Source: an uncultured Eubacteriales bacterium
Lineage (GTDB): Bacteria; Bacillota; Clostridia; Oscillospirales; CAG-272
NCBI GenBank assembly: GCA_934476315.1
Contig: CAKSNQ010000002.1
Location: 20,700 to 84,699 of the forward strand
Direction of reading: 5' to 3'
Length of the DNA: 64,000 bases
Made by a program: the position numbers and the translations under genes. Below the pieces are notes generated by a model. The model searched no databases, was not told where the DNA came from, and saw nothing but the letters and a program-made list of their open reading frames with translations. Shown here in pieces: positions 17,409-24,542 of the stretch (its first letter is position 1; every line of letters starts with the position of its first letter).

Positions 17409-17629
17409 TGACCCTCCGCGAAGCGAATGAAGCCGCCGCGAAGTGCCTGCCGATCGAGCATGGCGGCATCGTATATGTGCGAATCAGCGCGATCGGCTAC
17501 AAATACCAAAGGGACGGAATTCGCACCCCGTTCGTCCGGCTTGTGGATCAGTGTGGGCACTGCACCGTAGACGCAAGCCCGGAGAAATGTAAATCGGCAG
17601 AAAGGTTCGAAAATGAAAAAGATAAATGA
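17408..17629 (+). CDS. Small protein, unknown function
   Basis: 73 aa, starting at the ATG that overlaps the upstream stop (a GTG at 17405 is also possible). Predicted beta-rich (GIVYVRISAIGYKYQ), no known domain. Translationally coupled in the element's operon. Confidence 0.6.
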   Translation: MTLREANEAAAKCLPIEHGGIVYVRISAIGYKYQRDGIRTPFVRLVDQCGHCTVDASPEKCKSAERFENEKDK

Positions 17630-17867
17630 AAAACGCTGTCCTGCCTATTGCGGAATCACTTGTGTAAACGGGTACTGCCCGAACGCGCTGGACGATATGG
17701 ACAGGCATTCCGACACCGACGAATACGCCTGTTACCATCTGGATAAAAAGCTGTCTTGTAAAGATTGCGGATATTACCGCGGGTGCGAGGACTGCTGTTT
17801 TTCCGGAACCGACCTGTGCATAAAAAACAAATTTTCCAAAACAGAAAGGAATCAAAAGAATGAATAG
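17613..17867 (+). CDS. Small Cys-rich protein, probable zinc binder
   Basis: 84 aa with 13 Cys residues in paired patterns (CPAYCGITC, CKDCGYYRGCEDCC). Similar short Cys-rich ORFs are common on Clostridia mobile elements, function unknown. It ends with TAG immediately followed by TGA, a double stop, and overlaps the next gene by 8 bp. Confidence 0.65.
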   Translation: MKKINEKRCPAYCGITCVNGYCPNALDDMDRHSDTDEYACYHLDKKLSCKDCGYYRGCEDCCFSGTDLCIKNKFSKTERNQKNE

Positions 17868-18477
17868 TGAATTCATCGACAGTATCAAAGATATCCTGAT
17901 GCCCGACGAATCTGCCGCCGCGACCTTACATGAGATTGAAAAAGCAATCACCGAAGCGGAACGCCTCAGTTTCGAGGGCAAAAAGCCCGGCGATCGTTTC
18001 GTATATCGCGGAATCGAATGGGTTATCCTCGGTCGGGAACAGGGCGGCGTTCTCTGTGTAACGGCGGAACCCATTGAAAGGATGATGTTTGACGAAGATG
18101 ACAGAAACAACTGGACAGTGTCGTCTTTGAGAAGATATCTGAACTCCACATTCCTTGCGAAACTTGACAAGAATGTCCTTTGTAAATTTGTTTCCGGTCT
18201 GGTTGCAGACAACGGGGATAAAATGTACGGGACAACAGACGATTATGTGGGGTTGTTATCCTGTGATCTGTGCCGTAAATACAGAGATGTTATCCCTCAT
18301 TACAAAACCTGGATCTGGACTTGCACTCCCTGGGTTTGTGACCCGATTGGCGCCTATGGTGTGCGCGGTGTCGGTTTGTCTGGAGGGCTGGGCAACAGCG
18401 TAGCCAGCATTGCCCACGACGTCGTCCCAGCCTGTATATTCGCCGATTCCACAGCGACCGAAGAGAAAGGAGAATAA
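17860..18477 (+). CDS. DUF6273-like protein
   Basis: 205 aa. After a helical N-terminus, FVYRGIEWVILGREQGGVLCVTAEPI, WTVSSLRRYLNSTFL, and the closing VRGVGLSGGLGN...VVPACIF match the general pattern of DUF6273/formylglycine-enzyme-like (C-type-lectin-fold) domains. These are abundant in gut Firmicutes and phages. No signal peptide, so it is intracellular or released by lysis. Ligand unknown. Assigned by pattern recognition only. Confidence 0.6.
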   Translation: MNSEFIDSIKDILMPDESAAATLHEIEKAITEAERLSFEGKKPGDRFVYRGIEWVILGREQGGVLCVTAEPIERMMFDEDDRNNWTVSSLRRYLNSTFLAKLDKNVLCKFVSGLVADNGDKMYGTTDDYVGLLSCDLCRKYRDVIPHYKTWIWTCTPWVCDPIGAYGVRGVGLSGGLGNSVASIAHDVVPACIFADSTATEEKGE

Positions 18478-18480
18478 ACC

Positions 18481-18750
18481 ATGAGTAAAGGTTTGAAGAT
18501 CGTAATTATCAACGAGGAGACCGGAGAAGTCCGTCTCACCCGAAACGTTACATCGTTTGTCGCCGCCTATGGAAAGGGCAAAGATAGCCGGAGTATCAGC
18601 TTTTTGGACTGCACAGGCGCGCAAGCGGCAAAGACCATTGTAGCAGTGCAGGAACAGATCGCAAAGCTGTTCCGGAAGCACGCAGGAATGGAAGAAACCG
18701 TTGACGCCATTAACCTGGCAAAGAGCATTTATAAGGACGGCGTGCGATGA
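18481..18750 (+). CDS. Small protein, unknown function
   Basis: 89 aa, alpha/beta, last gene of the early operon. No recognised motif. GGAG upstream of ATG at 18481. Followed by 221 bp without genes that hold the next promoter. Confidence 0.6.
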   Translation: MSKGLKIVIINEETGEVRLTRNVTSFVAAYGKGKDSRSISFLDCTGAQAAKTIVAVQEQIAKLFRKHAGMEETVDAINLAKSIYKDGVR

Positions 18751-18821
18751 AAAATGCTCCATCGCGCGTTAACAAAATAACTCAATAATATTAACACTTT
18801 ATATACATCTTTTTTCGAAAT

Positions 18822-18866
18822 CGTAGGAAAATCCTACAGTTTTTTTCCGGGAAAGTGATATAATAT
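18822..18866 (+). promoter_or_regulatory. Candidate late promoter with operator-like inverted repeat
   Basis: A TATAAT box (18859-18864) without a clear -35. Just upstream is a perfect inverted repeat GTAGGA-AAA-TCCTAC (about 18822-18836). A weak -35 plus an operator-like dyad suggests activation by a regulator. It precedes the late module. Confidence 0.5.
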
Positions 18867-18971
18867 AAGTGTCGGGGATGGACATCAAATCCATACAGCG
18901 CAAGCAATAACAAGAAATTTCAAGAAAAGCAAGGGCAAAACAAAAATAAAATCAGAAAAGGAGAAGAAACA

Positions 18972-19235
18972 ATGAAAGCAAGAGTTGAAGGAGTCTGTGT
19001 AGTTGATAAGGTTAACACCAAAACGGGTGAGATCATGCACATCCGTCAGGCAAACGTAGTGGTTCTTGACGAGCAAAAGGAAGGTTTGAGAGGGAATGGC
19101 GTTGCAGTTCTCAGCTGTAAGTTTGACCCGAGTATTCTGAAAGACAAAGCGGTCTATATGTTCGACACGACCCGTACGAATTACAATGGCAAGGTAAAAA
19201 TCTATGCCGACAGCTTCACCGAAGTCAGGGCATGA
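18972..19235 (+). CDS. Small protein, candidate ssDNA-binding protein
   Basis: 87 aa, AAAAGGAG upstream of ATG. Predicted almost all-beta with basic and aromatic residues, and the same length as the gene V ssDNA-binding protein of filamentous phages. No sequence motif proves this. Position (first late gene, before structural-type genes) and size are the only support, so the function is inference. Confidence 0.6.
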   Translation: MKARVEGVCVVDKVNTKTGEIMHIRQANVVVLDEQKEGLRGNGVAVLSCKFDPSILKDKAVYMFDTTRTNYNGKVKIYADSFTEVRA

Positions 19236-19389
19236 GCCCCGACCGCAAGCGAAACCGACCATAGATGTCCGGTGTCCGACATGTCACAAGTTCCTGTGCC
19301 GCTACATAGACGAAGGCGGCGAGGAAAAGCCGACCCTGCTGTTATGGTGTAAACGATGCCGGGCGCAGGTCACAGTCAAAATTAAATAA
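19204..19389 (+). CDS. Small zinc-ribbon protein
   Basis: 61 aa with CPTC and CKRC knuckles separated by 20-odd residues, resembling Com-type zinc ribbons of phages. Overlaps the previous gene by 32 bp in another frame. AAGG lies upstream of the ATG. Followed by a terminator. Confidence 0.65.
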   Translation: MPTASPKSGHEPRPQAKPTIDVRCPTCHKFLCRYIDEGGEEKPTLLLWCKRCRAQVTVKIK

Positions 19390-19473
19390 CAAAAACAAAC
19401 AGAGCCTTTGAGCCGAAATTATAGCCCCCGCGCCGCGGGGACCTGTAACCACGCCCAAAGGCTTTGTTTTTGT
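19390..19473 (+). terminator. Intrinsic terminator with a nested GC hairpin
   Basis: Arms CAGAGCCTTTG and CAAAGGCTTTG followed by TTTTTG. A second hairpin in the loop (CCCGCG / CGCGGG). Partial termination would reduce the next late genes relative to the first two. Confidence 0.75.
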
Positions 19474-19553
19474 ATTCATGAAAGGCGGTGATTCCGTTGA
19501 TTGCCTGAAATCAGATCCCCGATCAGAAGTCAATTCAGAGAAAGGAGGAACAC

Positions 19554-20030
19554 ATGAAAATATTCAAAACGCGCGATGGGAAAGAGTTTCGCAAGTACAC
19601 TCCCGCCGAGAAAGCGAAGTATTTCGCCGAAAAGCTCAAACGGGACAACGGGCACAGACTCCGCAAGACGCAGGTTGCGTATTATTCCGGCTACCTGAAA
19701 GCCCGGCGCGACAGCGCCGACGCCTACAACTACAACGTAGCCAAGAGAAGCGGCACCCTGGAGCAGTATTATGCGAAGCGCCGGGCGCGGAGCCTTGCCG
19801 AGCAGGAGGCGCGCAGGAAGCACCAGCACCGCGAGATCGGTCCGGGAGTCAGCTTTGATGTTGACGACTTCTTCAACGCCGCCTTAAAGAGGACTTACGG
19901 CGACGACTATATCCCGGTCAAAACGGGAGAGCGTTCTCGTCCGGGAGGACCCGCCAGGAGCTTTGATGTCGATGAATTTTTCAATGACGCCTTAAAGAAA
20001 TCTATGGGCGACGCCTATATCCCGGTATGA
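19554..20030 (+). CDS. Basic protein with duplicated C-terminal motif
   Basis: 158 aa, strongly basic and helical in the first 95 residues. The C-terminal part carries two copies of a 23-residue unit (SFDVDDFFNAALKRTYGDDY / SFDVDEFFNDALKKSMGDAY, both ending in IPV) joined by a Gly/Pro/Arg linker. No known family. Start behind AAAGGAGG. An acidic peptide repeat on a basic helical body suggests a binding partner, perhaps another virion or DNA-bound protein. Confidence 0.7.
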   Translation: MKIFKTRDGKEFRKYTPAEKAKYFAEKLKRDNGHRLRKTQVAYYSGYLKARRDSADAYNYNVAKRSGTLEQYYAKRRARSLAEQEARRKHQHREIGPGVSFDVDDFFNAALKRTYGDDYIPVKTGERSRPGGPARSFDVDEFFNDALKKSMGDAYIPV

Positions 20031-20108
20031 GCGGAAAACCGTTTGTGACCGGGGAGGACCCGGCAAGAGCCTTGATGAAATTCAGCAAAGCGGAAAGGAG
20101 GAATCGAA

Positions 20109-20408
20109 ATGGGTCTTTTCGGAATCGGAAAGCGCAAGGACAACATGGATTTTTATGTGAACTCGCGTAAGAATCTGTTGCAGGACCTCGCAAACGATGA
20201 TTACCAGCGCTGTGTTACATCCCTGACCAGCGGTCGGCAGGTCCGACGAGACGGAAGTCTCGGACGTAAGCTGAACCGCGAGGAGCAGGGGCACTGCACC
20301 GGCTTCATCAAAGGATGGAACGCCCTCCAGAAGAAACTACTCGCCGAGCAAGCGAGAAAGGAAGCGATGGAGTCCCGGGAAAGAAATTACCGTATGCGCA
20401 GGTATTAA
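20109..20408 (+). CDS. Small basic protein, unknown function
   Basis: 99 aa, rich in Arg and Lys, helical, with strong AAAGGAGG upstream. No recognised domain. The basic character and operon position fit a DNA-associated protein. Confidence 0.65.
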   Translation: MGLFGIGKRKDNMDFYVNSRKNLLQDLANDDYQRCVTSLTSGRQVRRDGSLGRKLNREEQGHCTGFIKGWNALQKKLLAEQARKEAMESRERNYRMRRY

Positions 20409-20456
20409 GAGCGCGGAATCTTTTTGGAATCCCGCGAAAAACAATTCAGAAACGAG

Positions 20457-20966
20457 GTGATCGCCACGTCAGCGAAAAAGCAAAAGCGCGGCGCGAAGCC
20501 GTCGCAGACACAGAAAAAGCCCTCTCCCCGTCGGGGCGAGAGGACACCGAACGTTCCGCCTGGCAGAGTCCCCACGGGGCGAACGCTCAAAACACAGGAT
20601 AATTACTTAGCGAACAGCCGCACAGACTCCAAGAAAAATCGGACGGTCGTCGTAATAGAAAACGACGGTCGTGATAATCTGGCAGTGGTCCCACTGTCTT
20701 CCCGACCCGGCTCTCATCGCACGCAGATGAAGAACTATCAGCAAGGAAAGTCCTATTTCAAGCATTTTGTCGAAATTGAAGATGACTCCGGTCGACCGAT
20801 CAGAGTGAACGAAAAATTCCGGGCAAATCACAAGAATCAGGACGTTTCCCCGGAGGATGTTAAAAAAATCAGAAGTAAAGTGTTTTTACATTCAAAGCCG
20901 TCATTGGATAATCGGAACAAAATGGAACGATTTCACAAAAGAAAAAACCCTCAAGACAAGTCCTGA
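20457..20966 (+). CDS. Basic protein with possible SH3-like (MazF/PemK-like) core
   Basis: 169 aa if GTG at 20457 is used. A TTG at 20424 would add 11 residues, and neither has a strong ribosome-binding site. A disordered Lys/Arg/Pro tail (to about residue 60) is followed by RTVVVIENDGRDNLAVVPLSS, which looks like the first strands of a PemK/MazF-type barrel, then a basic C-terminus. The toxin reading is weak and no antitoxin gene is next to it. The 3' end is overlapped by the antisense RNA. Confidence 0.55.
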   Translation: MIATSAKKQKRGAKPSQTQKKPSPRRGERTPNVPPGRVPTGRTLKTQDNYLANSRTDSKKNRTVVVIENDGRDNLAVVPLSSRPGSHRTQMKNYQQGKSYFKHFVEIEDDSGRPIRVNEKFRANHKNQDVSPEDVKKIRSKVFLHSKPSLDNRNKMERFHKRKNPQDKS

Positions 20967-21044
20967 GGGTTGTCCCTGAGATTAAACCACCCAGGGCACT
21001 TCCGGCTTTACCGGTGGGTGCAAACAGAAATAATCTGTTTGCCT
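20941..21044 (-). ncRNA. Candidate small RNA, antisense to the 3' end of the neighbouring gene
   Basis: About 100 nt read leftward from a consensus promoter. Predicted structure: hairpin GCAAACAGA/TCTGTTTGC (21020-21042), a second stem around CCGG-TAAAG-CCGG (about 20994-21018), and a Rho-independent terminator AACCCTCA...TGAGGGTT followed by T6 (20942-20967). No open frame with a start site inside. The 3' end overlaps the stop region of the 20457-20966 gene. It could control that mRNA or copy number, or act as a structural element. Confidence 0.65.
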
Positions 21045-21050
21045 GTTCGC

Positions 21051-21079
21051 ATTATATCCTATCAGAACTTATTTGTCAA
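21051..21079 (-). promoter_or_regulatory. Promoter of the small RNA
   Basis: Minus-strand TTGACA (21074-21079), exact 17-bp spacer, TATAAT (21051-21056). A perfect sigma-A promoter with no gene downstream other than the sRNA. Confidence 0.8.
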
Positions 21080-21132
21080 CCCCCAAAATCAAAAAAACAA
21101 AAATTTTTTCAAAAAGAAAAGGAGAAAAAAAT

Positions 21133-21708
21133 ATGTACAAGAGCAATTACAGCACATTCGGCAAGATTGCCGCTATCATCCTCGCCGCACTGGCGATCAT
21201 CCTCGCCCTGTCCTGGATCGGAAACAAGTCGGACGGTTTCAAGGAAATGAACCCCACCAAGTGGGAGTACGTCGCCCGCAACGAAAAGAACCTCATCAAA
21301 GTAGAAAACATTGCCAAGCCGGAATACGACGAAGGCATGGGCTTTTCCGTGACGGTCGATGATTACGGCGTTGTCCGCATCGACGGCACGAACATGTCCG
21401 AGACCGCCGCCGAGGTCAAGCTCGGCAAGGTCACGCTTCCCAAGGGTACCTACACCTGCACCACCGGCAAGGACGGCAAGGGCGACACCAACCGCTTCAG
21501 TGCCAACATCTACGGTCGCGCCCTCGTCTCCGGCGTGCCTGCGGGCGACCCGTTCTACGCGGATTTCGGCGGCGTTCTGACGCTCTCCGAGGACACCGAG
21601 ATCGAGCTTTGCATCTCCATTCCCGCAGGTGCGAAATTCACGGGCGGCTATAAGCTGTACCCCGCAATCGTCCCGGGTACCGAGGCAGTGAGCTTCTTCG
21701 GCAAGTAA
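21133..21708 (+). CDS. Membrane-anchored surface protein 1 of the late operon
   Basis: 191 aa. One hydrophobic segment (KIAAIILAALAIILALSWIG, about residues 11-30) is followed by a beta-rich domain with Gly and Thr patches and no Cys pair typical of known folds. No lipobox and no clear signal-peptidase site, so probably an N-terminally anchored extracellular protein. Start behind AAAAGGAG. Its N-terminus resembles those of the next two proteins, which suggests one assembly, such as virion or surface fibre parts. Confidence 0.72.
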   Translation: MYKSNYSTFGKIAAIILAALAIILALSWIGNKSDGFKEMNPTKWEYVARNEKNLIKVENIAKPEYDEGMGFSVTVDDYGVVRIDGTNMSETAAEVKLGKVTLPKGTYTCTTGKDGKGDTNRFSANIYGRALVSGVPAGDPFYADFGGVLTLSEDTEIELCISIPAGAKFTGGYKLYPAIVPGTEAVSFFGK

Positions 21709-21772
21709 TCCGAACCGAAACGGACAAGCAATCTCCCCCGGAGTCATTCCGGGGGAATGAAAGGAGAAAAAC

Positions 21773-22933
21773 ATGAATAACAAAAAGATTCGGACAGTCT
21801 GTATCGCGGTCGCCGCGCTGATGCTCGGCGCGATGGCGCTGGGCGCGTTGTCGTCGCTTTTGCACCGCGACCCGTCCGTCGTCCTGCCCGACTCCAAGCA
21901 GGAGATCCCTGCCGATCCGGAAGCGCCGGGCGATACCTCCGCGACCATTCACGAGAGGTATTCTTTTGTCGTCGGGACGCCGAGCGAGCAGAACTATCTG
22001 ACCGCGGATTCATCGGCATACAACGAAAAGACCAGCGTCCGTTATGCCGACAAAGCCAAGAGCTTTGTCTACAAGTATTCGCTCAAAGCCTCCGGAGGGA
22101 TTCGTCAGATCACCTGGACGTCCGATTTGCACGGACAAGTGCTGCTGGAGGTTTCCACCGACGGCAAGACCTGGGCGGAGGTTTACCGCTATGAGGGTAG
22201 CGCGTCGGACCATGGACTGACGAGAATCAAGCGTGCCTTTGACCTGACCAAGTTGATCGACACCGAGACTGTCCGTACCATCTGGCTCCGCATCAGCGAC
22301 AGCTACACGGAATCGGGCTTCGGCGGTGCGATATCGGCAAATGAATGGGTCGTCCTGGATGTCGCGTATACGCGCGACGGACAGGAGCTCACCCCCGAGA
22401 ACTTCCCCATCGTCGTGTGTGAGTGCGACGACCTGACCGGCTTTTCGGGACACCCGCTGAACGTCGAAACCGGTCATTCCCTCACGGGCGGCGTCTCAAT
22501 CGGCGGAACGATCAGCGGCGCGTTTGCGACCTCCGGGGATGCATATCTGATGCAGTATATCTCCGACGAAACCAAGGACGTGAGCAGCATGCGGTATTTC
22601 AACTTCTACCTGTACGTGTCGGACGCTTCGAAGCTCAACGGCACGGACTTTGCGCTGGAGCTCGGCTCCGCGGAAGGAGTAGACCATTGCGAGAGCGAGG
22701 GACGCTTTGTGTTCAGCAACCTGCACGACGGCTGGAACCTCATGCAGATTCCGCTCTCGGCGCTGGTAGCAACGCAGAACGACAGCGCCACCTGTGAGTC
22801 CGAGACCTGCCGGGATGGTCTGAATCCCTCGGCATGGAAGCGCTTCCGACTGTTCAGCCGGAACGCCATGGACGCAGGCGACGGACTCACGATCCTGATT
22901 GACCATGTGGGATTTTCGGATGTTTTGTATTAA
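21773..22933 (+). CDS. Membrane-anchored surface protein 2
   Basis: 386 aa. N-terminal helix (VCIAVAALMLGAMALGALSSLL, about 9-30), then a Pro/Asp-rich linker, then two beta-sandwich-like domains. The first has ITWTSDLHGQVLLEVSTDGKTW, as in discoidin/CBM-like jelly rolls. The second starts near LTGFSGHPLNVETG. Probably extracellular and ligand- or sugar-binding. A GC hairpin (about 21733-21756) precedes the gene and may tune its expression. Confidence 0.7.
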   Translation: MNNKKIRTVCIAVAALMLGAMALGALSSLLHRDPSVVLPDSKQEIPADPEAPGDTSATIHERYSFVVGTPSEQNYLTADSSAYNEKTSVRYADKAKSFVYKYSLKASGGIRQITWTSDLHGQVLLEVSTDGKTWAEVYRYEGSASDHGLTRIKRAFDLTKLIDTETVRTIWLRISDSYTESGFGGAISANEWVVLDVAYTRDGQELTPENFPIVVCECDDLTGFSGHPLNVETGHSLTGGVSIGGTISGAFATSGDAYLMQYISDETKDVSSMRYFNFYLYVSDASKLNGTDFALELGSAEGVDHCESEGRFVFSNLHDGWNLMQIPLSALVATQNDSATCESETCRDGLNPSAWKRFRLFSRNAMDAGDGLTILIDHVGFSDVLY

Positions 22934-22948
22934 GAGAGGAGTAAGAAA

Positions 22949-24523
22949 ATGGGAAGAATCAATTTTGTACAGATTTTGAAAATGGCGGCTTGTCTGATGC
23001 TCGCGGTACTGATGATCGGGCTTGCCGTCTCCGCCTTCGGGGCAGTTTCCGATAATGGCACGATCGGGGGTGGCACCACAGGCGGCACGACCACAGGCGG
23101 CACGACCACAGGCGGCACGACCACAGGCGGAACCACCGGAGGCGGTGCGACTCCGGGCAATAAGGATAATACATCCGCCGATTGCAAGCATGTACCCTAT
23201 ACGTCGTGTGCGGCTGCCGATGACGAGGTCCATAATGTTTGGACGCTGTGCGGGCTGTGCAATCAGTCGCTCGCTCAGCCGGTCAGGGAAGCACATACCT
23301 TTGACAGCAACAATACGTGCACGAAATGTAAGCGCGTCAAGGGCACCACTTCCACCGGGGGCATCGTGACCGTTGATCAGTCGACCGGAAATACCGTGAC
23401 GGATACCACAGGCGGCGAAACGGGCGATGACGTCACCGATGGAAGCGTGCCGCAGGAGAAATGTAACCACCTGAAGAAATCCGCCGGGGCTTTGACCGGG
23501 TATGCTCCGGCAGAAAAATATGTGTACCTGACGAACGGCTCTGTAAGTCACACGTGTCGGAAGGTTTGCGAGAAGTGCAACCATATTTTTAGTAGCACGA
23601 CCAAGGTACATAATTTTGGTTCGGATGGCGTATGCATCCAGTGCGGTGATGCGTGCAAGCACGCACAGCTGACCGCGGCGTCGAAAACTTATGTCGATCT
23701 TGACGCGGAATATCACTGCCCGTATGGTACCTGCCAGGCTTGCGGTCTTACGGTCAAGCTGGAGAGCAAAAAGGTCAAGCATCGCTTCAACGGAACGAAG
23801 TGCGCGGACTGTGGGCACGGTTGCTCGCACGAATGGGATTTTCCGGATGCTCTCGGTGCCTGCAAGTGCGATCTTTGCGGATATGAGTGCTTCCATGCGA
23901 ATGGTTTCGTCGAGGGAACCACAAGTGTGAAGTACGGTAGTGGCGGACACTGGACAGAGGGCGAGTGCGCAATTTGCGGGTATAACGAAGCCAAAAGCGC
24001 CGTGACCCCGCACACGCTCAATTCCTCCGGTCGGTGTAGCGGTTGCGCTTACCAGTGCGCTCACTCCAACACGGGACTGTCCTATGGCGATCGGAATTCC
24101 ACTCAGCATACGACCTATACCGAGTGTCGCGACTGCGGTTATATGGTATCGACAAAAACGGACGGACATTCTTTCGATGACGGAGTGTGTGTCGTTTGCG
24201 GCTACGGTTGCGAAGAACATACTTTTGCAGATTCCAGCACGGCAGATGGCGGTACCTGCACAAAGTGCGGGTATAAGTGCCAGCATGACCCGTGGGACCC
24301 CGCCTCGACCTTCGTGGAGGATTGGGACGAGGCGACGCATGCATATACGCCCATTTGCGACACCTGTAACATGATGCACTATGAGCTTGAAAACCATAAC
24401 TTTATCAAGGGTACTTGCGTGGTGTGCAATTACAAATGCAAGCATCCCGGCGTGACCAAGGTCGGTGACATCTGCGGACGTTGTACCATGCAAATAACGG
24501 ATGTGTCGCAAATAACGAAGTAA
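22949..24523 (+). CDS. Cys-rich CxxC-repeat surface protein with Gly/Thr linker
   Basis: 524 aa. Hydrophobic N-terminus (about 8-30, ending in AVSAFGAV, a possible signal-peptidase site), a Thr-Gly-Gly linker encoded by a 15-bp repeat, then about nine modules of roughly 45 residues. A typical module runs Cys-x-His, a Tyr/His stretch, CxxCG, H-x-F, and C-x-x-CGY-x-C-x-H. They look like small zinc- or disulfide-stabilised knuckles. Glycine-rich linkers between domains recall filamentous-phage pIII, so host binding is possible but unproven. Confidence 0.72.
   Translation: MGRINFVQILKMAACLMLAVLMIGLAVSAFGAVSDNGTIGGGTTGGTTTGGTTTGGTTTGGTTGGGATPGNKDNTSADCKHVPYTSCAAADDEVHNVWTLCGLCNQSLAQPVREAHTFDSNNTCTKCKRVKGTTSTGGIVTVDQSTGNTVTDTTGGETGDDVTDGSVPQEKCNHLKKSAGALTGYAPAEKYVYLTNGSVSHTCRKVCEKCNHIFSSTTKVHNFGSDGVCIQCGDACKHAQLTAASKTYVDLDAEYHCPYGTCQACGLTVKLESKKVKHRFNGTKCADCGHGCSHEWDFPDALGACKCDLCGYECFHANGFVEGTTSVKYGSGGHWTEGECAICGYNEAKSAVTPHTLNSSGRCSGCAYQCAHSNTGLSYGDRNSTQHTTYTECRDCGYMVSTKTDGHSFDDGVCVVCGYGCEEHTFADSSTADGGTCTKCGYKCQHDPWDPASTFVEDWDEATHAYTPICDTCNMMHYELENHNFIKGTCVVCNYKCKHPGVTKVGDICGRCTMQITDVSQITK
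23072..23143 (+). repeat. 15-bp tandem repeat coding the Thr-Gly-Gly linker
   Basis: Unit CACGACCACAGGCGG in four near-identical copies inside the Cys-rich gene. In-frame copy-number change would alter linker length without breaking the frame. Confidence 0.85.
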
Positions 24524-24542
24524 GTGAAAGCAGGTGGCACAC

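Noticed and set aside
20457..21044. Type III toxin-antitoxin (RNA antitoxin) system
   Set aside because: The RNA is on the opposite strand and lacks the tandem pseudoknot repeats upstream of the toxin gene. The MazF-like call is weak.
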